Source: Planctomycetota bacterium (lineage in GTDB: Bacteria > Planctomycetota > B15-G4). Taken from it: a DNA stretch of 35,121 nt. Positions within the stretch are counted from its first letter, which is position 1, and each line of letters begins with the position of its first letter. Made by a program: the position numbers and the translations under genes. The DNA is taken from NCBI GenBank assembly GCA_029259695.1, contig JAJDEQ010000046.1, positions 1 through 35,121 of the forward strand, written 5' to 3'. The notes under the pieces are model-generated. The model was not told where the DNA came from. It searched no databases and worked only from the letters and a program-made list of their open reading frames with translations. Shown here piece by piece: positions 30,276-35,121 of the stretch.

Positions 30276-31265
30276 CTACAGGTCGACTGGGTCTGCCATC
30301 GACAACCCGAGTCGCGGCGCGGCGGACTCACCCGAAGTGCCGATTGCGAACTGAACCTCGATCGTGCCGCCGAGCGGGGTCTTCGACTGGCCCCATAGCT
30401 CCAGCCCACTGGATGGCCCAAACGGCTTCGGGTACTTGTTCGCGCCGAGGGTGATGTCGAGGCCGTTCGACATCTTGATGGGGTCTTCGGGGAAGACGCC
30501 GGGGTTGGCCATGTAGACCTGGACGTAGAGATGGGTTCCCTGCAACCGAACGTCATTCGGAATGTTGAAGACGGGCATCTCCTCAAGCAGGCTGACCGGT
30601 GTGACGATGGCGGGCACTGTGAGGAGGTGATCAACGCCCGTGGCGTTGGGCGCGAGTGCCTCCGAGCCAAAGAACAGGAAGCACTCGGGACCGCCCGCCG
30701 CGACGAGGGAGACGTCGTCGATGCCGAAGTCGTTGCCGTTGAAGGCGGTAGAGGTTGAGACAACTTCCAACAGAGTCATCGCGCTCGATGCGACGAAGGT
30801 CCCAGAGAGTTCTTGCCACTCGTCGGGTGACTCGGGCAGGGAGAGGGGGCCAGCAATCGTCGCGCCGTTGACACGCAACTCCATAACGGGATCTGCGATC
30901 TGCTGCCCGGAGACGATATTGTTCACGTATGCGCGGAACGTGTACGTCTGGCCGAGCGCCAGGGCGATCGAGTTCCTCCATGCCACTGTTGGGGCACCGC
31001 TGATGCCATCGACGATGAGGAAGTTGCCTGAACCGCTCGTGTGGTCGGATTGGGCCCACCCGCCGTTGAAGACGCTCGCTTCTGTTCCAACCGTGTACTC
31101 GCCAAATGCGAGAAACGGTCCAGGTGAAAAAGTGGCGTCAGAGCTAAAGCCTGTGTTGCCCAACTCGAAAGCACCGTTGGTGAGAAGATTGCCTTGGGCG
31201 TGTGCTGTGCAGGTAAGCAGGATCGAAAGGGCGAAACTGAACGAACACCTGAGTATGGAGAACAT
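30276..31265 (-). CDS. Secreted protein with CBM-like/DUF642-like beta-sandwich and planctomycete C-terminal module
   Basis: A 329-residue exported protein. ATG 31265 is chosen over the upstream ATG because GAGGAA precedes it and a signal peptide follows (FSFALSILLTCTAHAQ). Residues of about 18-195 look like a galactose-binding-like domain: NLLTNGAFELGNTGFSSD, GNFLIVDGI, YTFRAYVNNIV, DEWQELSGTFVASSAMT and NDFGIDDVSLVA. The C-terminal third (VFNIPNDVRLQGTHLYVQVY, DPIKMSNGLDITLG) resembles a module I know from planctomycete secreted proteins. Polysaccharide or glycoprotein binding is likely by fold; no catalytic residues are seen. Confidence 0.75.
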   Translation of the reverse strand: MFSILRCSFSFALSILLTCTAHAQGNLLTNGAFELGNTGFSSDATFSPGPFLAFGEYTVGTEASVFNGGWAQSDHTSGSGNFLIVDGISGAPTVAWRNSIALALGQTYTFRAYVNNIVSGQQIADPVMELRVNGATIAGPLSLPESPDEWQELSGTFVASSAMTLLEVVSTSTAFNGNDFGIDDVSLVAAGGPECFLFFGSEALAPNATGVDHLLTVPAIVTPVSLLEEMPVFNIPNDVRLQGTHLYVQVYMANPGVFPEDPIKMSNGLDITLGANKYPKPFGPSSGLELWGQSKTPLGGTIEVQFAIGTSGESAAPRLGLSMADPVDL

Positions 31266-31580
31266 GACATTCCTCGTGAAGATGAGTTGATTGTGTAGGG
31301 CGCAAGACACGCCTCACACTGCTGTCGCAGCGAACCAATCCGGTAATCAGCGGAGCTGATGCCTGGCTGCCTGTGATGCTGTGTAGTGCCCGCCGAAGAC
31401 GCAGCGTTTCAAACACGAGTGATTACTTACGCTCACTGTGCCTGCGTGTGCCGCCAAGAGGCTCTCACCTCGCTGTCCGATGGGGCCGCACTGGTCTCTG
31501 TAGTCAGATCGGCGACACAGCAGGCATGGGCCTGCAATGCCACGCGGTAAACTCTGAAACGCTCGACGGCCGGCGGGCAC
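31266..31580. other. Divergent intergenic region of 315 bp
   Basis: It separates the divergently transcribed secreted protein gene and the giant sigma factor gene, and so should hold promoters for both. I see no confident -10/-35 pair, hairpin or repeat. Confidence 0.4.
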
Positions 31581-34500
31581 ATGATGGTACCTATCCCCGG
31601 ATCCGGACTTGTCCCGATGCAAGATGTGCCAATAGAACGCCTTGTCGAGAGTCACGAAGCCTGGGTCGCCTTGGCACGACGCGTCGTCGAGGACCTCGCA
31701 GACCCGCAAGACGTTGTTCAGGATGCCTACGCTGCGGTCCTAGAGCGTCCGCCTACCAGAGCTATCGACATCCCGAAGTACTTCGCGGGCGTCGTCCGAA
31801 ACACAGCCCTCCGCCACCGCCGCACGAACCTCCGCCGGCGCCGCCGGGAGAGTGTTGCGGCGCATCGAGACCCACCACGCGGCCCCATAGCGGAGCTGGC
31901 GTGCAAGGATGCTGTTGAGGCGGTTCGAGAGGCGGTGGATGCGCTTGACGAACAAGACCGGGTCATGGTCATCTTGCGCTACATGGAAGGACTGGAGCCG
32001 AAGGAGATCGCGGCCCGACTTGGCATGCGCGATGCCACGGTTCGTAGCCGCCTCCATCGGGCTCGCGAGGCAATGCGAGGTGTCCTTGAACCTCGAACGG
32101 ACTGGCCTCTCGTTCAATCGCTGCTTCTCGGGACACCGCGACGCCGGCGTGGAGTCAGTAAGCGGCTGAGTGGGCGACGCCTTCTGTTGAGGGGCGGTTT
32201 GCTCTTGGGGTCGCTGATGGGAAGTGTTGCACTGGTCATGGTCGTCTTCTGGCTCGTGGACGATCGCGGAGGGGGGCAGCAGTCGTCCGATTCATCAACA
32301 GTGGTTCGGGAGACCCGGGAGGATGCGGACGTTTGGCCTGGGCTACCTGTTCTGGGGACTGCACCGGAGCAGCTCCGGTTTGAGCAAGTGAGAAGTGAGG
32401 CGTCCGGCGCCTTCGTTACGACGATGGGCTCTATGTCTGGCGCTGTGATAGATCGGATTACAGCTAGCCCGATCAGCGGGAAGAACATTGTTGCGACGAG
32501 GAGATCTGGGATAAGAGTACGTCCAGGCGAGACCATTCAAGTTCATCAGGAATTCGAGACGTCAACGGACGCGTATGGGCAGTTTACATTCGGTTGTATC
32601 CCTATTGGGGCGTACCGGCTCGCTGTCGATGGGACCCCGTTGCCCGATCTCTTTGTCGCGATGCAGGACGGTTGGAAGTGCCTTGCGATGGTGGATGTTG
32701 GCGGCAATGGCCCATTCAGGGTGCAGGTTGTGGACTCGCTCGGGCTACCGTTACGAGGCGTGCCGGTAGAGATGTGGGCCCTCCACGGTAAGCGTGAAGG
32801 GCTTGAGTTGGTTGTAGGCGAGACGAACGCAGGCGGCGTGGCTGTGTTTGATGTGCTGACGCCTCTTGAGGCCTACTTCATCAGCAGGCCAATGCCGGGG
32901 GTGGCGGCAATCAGAATGTGGTCTCCACGGCCTTCAAGTTTCTCTCCCCGTGACATTTGCCTCGTGGTCAGGAAGACCGGGCGCGTTGAGGGGAGACTTG
33001 ATGTCCCGATCGATGAGCGAGAGGAGTTTTGTGGAACTAAGGTCGAGCTTGCGTGGGGCCCAGTGAGCGTTACTTGCGAGTTAGATAGTGATGGTCGGTT
33101 CTTCTCGCCGGAGCTGCCGGCAGGGCGCTACATGCTCAAGTTCGACGCCGCTCGAGGAAGACGCATAGATTACGCATATGATGGTGCCCTGAAGCGCGAC
33201 GATGGACTCGACTTGGCGCCCGAGCGCGGAGTCGTTTATGTGGAGCCTGGAAGAGTCTCAGTAGCGAGAGGCTCTGTGGCATCGGGCGCGACGTTGCGAG
33301 GTATAGTAATGAGTGCGCGAGGCGAAGACTTTGTGGGGACCGTGCGTCTCTGGAAGCCCAGGTTCTGGAACGGCGTTCTTCCCAGCCTTCACACAATTTC
33401 GCGGGAAACTATGACTCAGGATCTTACTGTCGCGGATGCGGGCGCATTTGAGTTCATGGGTATGCCCTCGGGCAGGTGGGTAGTTGATGTATGGGGGGCC
33501 GGGTCATCTAGCGAACGCAGGATTGTAGAGCTTGTCGATGGGCGAGTATCGAACGTAGAGCTCGACTTGCACTCGATGGCGGGTGAGCTGCAAGTGATTG
33601 GTGCGTTCAGGTACGTTTCGACACCCGGACTCGTGTTGAGAAGACTCGGAGGCGTTGATCCGGTGGTCTGTCGAATCCCAGGCAAGGGTGCGCCCTTCGC
33701 CTACTCGATAGTTGGGCTCAGTCCCGGTCTTTATGAAATTTGTACCATGAGCCGTACCGGGGAGTTGGACCCTGTGTCGGAGCCGATCGAAGTAGTTGAG
33801 GGGCGGGTCTCTGTTGCGGAATGTTACATGTCGAAAGGGTCCGCTGATTCTAGGCTGCGAACTCGGGGTGGTTCCGAGTTGAATGGCTATCTAAGATTCG
33901 ATTGCGGTGAAGTGGTCGTCTTGGGTCCCGGTGGTTGGTTCTCTCATTCGGTTCCAACGAGGAATTGGGTGTGTCGGCATGTCGACTATTTCCCATTATC
34001 TAAATTGGACACGAGGGTTCCGGTGCGAATTGTTCCTAGGGACGCTCACGCCGATTATGAGATTTCGCTTCCGGAGGGGCGAATCGACGTTCGTTGCAGG
34101 TACCTCGGTCTCGGTGTGAATGCGGTGAAGATTGCGCTAGAGCACGCGTCGAGCCGAGGCGACCCGTTCCAGGTGCTGAGCGTGCAGCGTGCGGTTGGTG
34201 AAATGAACACGTTTAGTGGCCTGCCGGCGGGTTCCTATACGGTGAGGCTGGCCGGTGATGGCGTAGTTCTTGACGAGGAAGTAGTGGTACTTGACGCGGA
34301 CGAGACCCGCCGGCTGCAGCTCTCGATGCCAGAAGTTGGAGGTTTGCACGTTCGCGTGACGAATGCCTACGGTAGGCCGATCGCGCATTCGAAAGTGTCC
34401 ATCCATCTCTCACGAAGTGCTGGGACGTTGGGCTTGCAGCATGGATGGCGGCTGACTGATGAGAAGGGCGTCGTTGAGATTCGTGACGTACCTGAGGGGA

Positions 34501-34610
34501 GAGTGGATGTGAACGTGTCTGCACCTGAATCGCTGGAGTACAAGCGGGTAGTGAAGTCTGTCAGCGTTCAGCGGGCAATGATCGGGCGTGTGGAGGTGGT
34601 GTTGCAATAG
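31581..34610 (+). CDS. Sigma-70 family factor fused to a membrane anchor and carboxypeptidase-regulatory-like repeats
   Basis: A 1009-residue protein. Region 2 of an ECF-type sigma factor spans about 20-85 (SHEAWVALARRVVEDLADPQ, VVQDAYAAVLE, YFAGVVRNTALRHRR) and region 4 about 118-168 (ALDEQDRVMVILRYMEGLEP, EIAARLGMRDATVRSRLHRA). A single membrane segment lies at about 203-226. The outer 780 residues or so contain several Ig-like CarboxypepD_reg-type units (SGAVIDRITASPISGKNIV, TDAYGQFTFGCIPIGAYRLA, NAYGRPIAHSKVSIHL with VVEIRDVPEGRV). The sigma part is thus tethered to the inner side of the membrane, and the rest may sense an extracytoplasmic signal. Planctomycetes are known for such fusions. 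ATG 31617 is an alternative start. The C-terminal half looks less GC-rich than its neighbours. Confidence 0.85.
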   Translation: MMVPIPGSGLVPMQDVPIERLVESHEAWVALARRVVEDLADPQDVVQDAYAAVLERPPTRAIDIPKYFAGVVRNTALRHRRTNLRRRRRESVAAHRDPPRGPIAELACKDAVEAVREAVDALDEQDRVMVILRYMEGLEPKEIAARLGMRDATVRSRLHRAREAMRGVLEPRTDWPLVQSLLLGTPRRRRGVSKRLSGRRLLLRGGLLLGSLMGSVALVMVVFWLVDDRGGGQQSSDSSTVVRETREDADVWPGLPVLGTAPEQLRFEQVRSEASGAFVTTMGSMSGAVIDRITASPISGKNIVATRRSGIRVRPGETIQVHQEFETSTDAYGQFTFGCIPIGAYRLAVDGTPLPDLFVAMQDGWKCLAMVDVGGNGPFRVQVVDSLGLPLRGVPVEMWALHGKREGLELVVGETNAGGVAVFDVLTPLEAYFISRPMPGVAAIRMWSPRPSSFSPRDICLVVRKTGRVEGRLDVPIDEREEFCGTKVELAWGPVSVTCELDSDGRFFSPELPAGRYMLKFDAARGRRIDYAYDGALKRDDGLDLAPERGVVYVEPGRVSVARGSVASGATLRGIVMSARGEDFVGTVRLWKPRFWNGVLPSLHTISRETMTQDLTVADAGAFEFMGMPSGRWVVDVWGAGSSSERRIVELVDGRVSNVELDLHSMAGELQVIGAFRYVSTPGLVLRRLGGVDPVVCRIPGKGAPFAYSIVGLSPGLYEICTMSRTGELDPVSEPIEVVEGRVSVAECYMSKGSADSRLRTRGGSELNGYLRFDCGEVVVLGPGGWFSHSVPTRNWVCRHVDYFPLSKLDTRVPVRIVPRDAHADYEISLPEGRIDVRCRYLGLGVNAVKIALEHASSRGDPFQVLSVQRAVGEMNTFSGLPAGSYTVRLAGDGVVLDEEVVVLDADETRRLQLSMPEVGGLHVRVTNAYGRPIAHSKVSIHLSRSAGTLGLQHGWRLTDEKGVVEIRDVPEGRVDVNVSAPESLEYKRVVKSVSVQRAMIGRVEVVLQ

Positions 34611-34997
34611 CGTCCTGTGCCATTGCTCAGCCGGGCTCGAATCGAGCGATCGGAGGGCACCAGATCCGACCTCACGATCGTACGACCAGCACGCATGGTC
34701 GCGCGTCCCAGTTCGAGTCCCGATCGCGACCCAAACGCGCGCAAGGTGCGAACCGCTCTACGTGCTCGAACTCGGGCTCTCTCGGTCGTTCAACAATCCC
34801 GTTGCGATTTCGCTTTCAGGGGGTCTCCGGGGAACCAACGCGCGGGTTGGAGCGAGAGGGGGCGGAAGCCGCCTGTCGGAGCCGGGTGAGGGAGTTCGCG
34901 GCAACTGCCGGACTGGTGGTCGATCGGGACAACTGCGAACTCTGAACATCAGGGGCGGGCGGCTCTCAGATCGGCGGCGCCTGGGCTCCCAACGCGG
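34611..34997. other. Non-coding region after the sigma fusion gene
   Basis: About 390 bp, plus the terminal repeat. It holds a short inverted repeat (GCTCG-AAT-CGAGC, near 34635-34647), repeat R3 at 34661-34697, and GGTCGCG and CGCGACC flanking a TTCGAGTCCC stretch near 34697-34733. No gene or complete tRNA is supported. Confidence 0.4.
34661..34697. repeat. Dispersed intergenic repeat, copy R3
   Basis: AGATCCGACCTCACGATCG and TACGACCAGCACGCATGG match the second half of R2 at 28549-28583 with a few differences. It stands in the non-coding region downstream of the sigma fusion gene. Confidence 0.6.
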
Positions 34998-35121
34998 AGT
35001 GATGGCTCTCGTCCTCTCCGCCGGGGGCCAGCCGGAGTATCGGCGGATCCGGATGGGTTGCGGTGCGGCTCTGTTGGAATCCGGCGCAGCGCCGCGCGAG
35101 GACCGGCCGGTGTCCCACGGC
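34998..35121. repeat. Terminal direct repeat, right copy
   Basis: Identical to bases 1-124. If the molecule is a circle, this copy should be removed and the true length is 34,997 bp. Confidence 0.95.

Noticed and set aside
34690..34735. tRNA-like TTCGAGTCCC stretch flanked by GGTCGCG and CGCGACC
   Set aside because: The T-arm does not pair and no D-arm or anticodon arm can be drawn, so it is not a tRNA.
1..35121. CRISPR array or rRNA gene
   Set aside because: No regularly spaced direct repeats of 20-40 bases and no rRNA-like sequence were seen.

Overview
The window is GC-rich, densely coded DNA, most likely from a member of the Planctomycetota. The signs are secreted proteins with a signal peptide ending in an AQ-type cleavage site, a beta-helix protein with a choice-of-anchor Q region and a C-terminal module ending SNAISGTTP, a sigma factor fused to a membrane-anchored extracytoplasmic region, and a histone-H1-like basic protein. 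I recognise these styles from marine planctomycetes, but the lineage is an inference. The first 124 bases are repeated exactly as the last 124 bases (1-124 = 34998-35121). The contig is therefore probably a circle of 34,997 bp, or a segment bounded by two copies of a repeat.

Layout. (1) 202-5890, plus strand: a secreted beta-helix protein, then a defence-like block of three different PD-(D/E)XK-type nuclease proteins (a short one, a DUF4365 protein and a modification-dependent-restriction-like DUF3883 protein). (2) 6096-8725, minus strand: a coupled pair of a GNAT-PIN-GNAT-like-ASCH-like protein and a stand-alone ASCH protein. (3) 9032-21463, minus strand: one long mobile-element gene block with many 4-bp stop/start overlaps. 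In transcription order it encodes a ParB-methyltransferase fusion, a small membrane protein, small and large terminase, a tyrosine recombinase, an unknown protein, an HTH protein, a CHC2-Toprim primase, a DUF3987 ATPase, a SpoVG-like protein, a 60-aa protein, a DUF2924 protein, a large serine recombinase, a ParB-HTH-like protein, an 88-aa protein, an H1-like protein and an ion channel. No portal, capsid, tail or lysis gene is visible. (4) 22023-23606: an integrase/IS66 chimera between 18-bp direct repeats, which appears to cut off a secreted-protein gene, followed by an intact secreted protein. (5) 23835-31265: a possible group II intron domain V remnant, membrane proteins, an ECF-like sigma factor coupled to a protein with a glutamate-dehydrogenase-like C-terminal half, two tandem TRL-like lipoproteins, a truncated integrase and a secreted protein. 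(6) 31581-34610: a 1009-residue sigma factor with a transmembrane segment and carboxypeptidase-regulatory-like repeats.

Taken together this looks like a plasmid-like or satellite-like mobile element. It has its own primase module, DNA-packaging terminase and at least four recombinase genes or remnants, plus cargo for defence, envelope functions and regulation. The most unusual parts are the terminase without capsid genes, the sigma/GDH-like pair downstream of an evenly spaced array of 8-bp sites, and the PIN/GNAT/ASCH pair. All calls come from reading the sequence; no database search was run.
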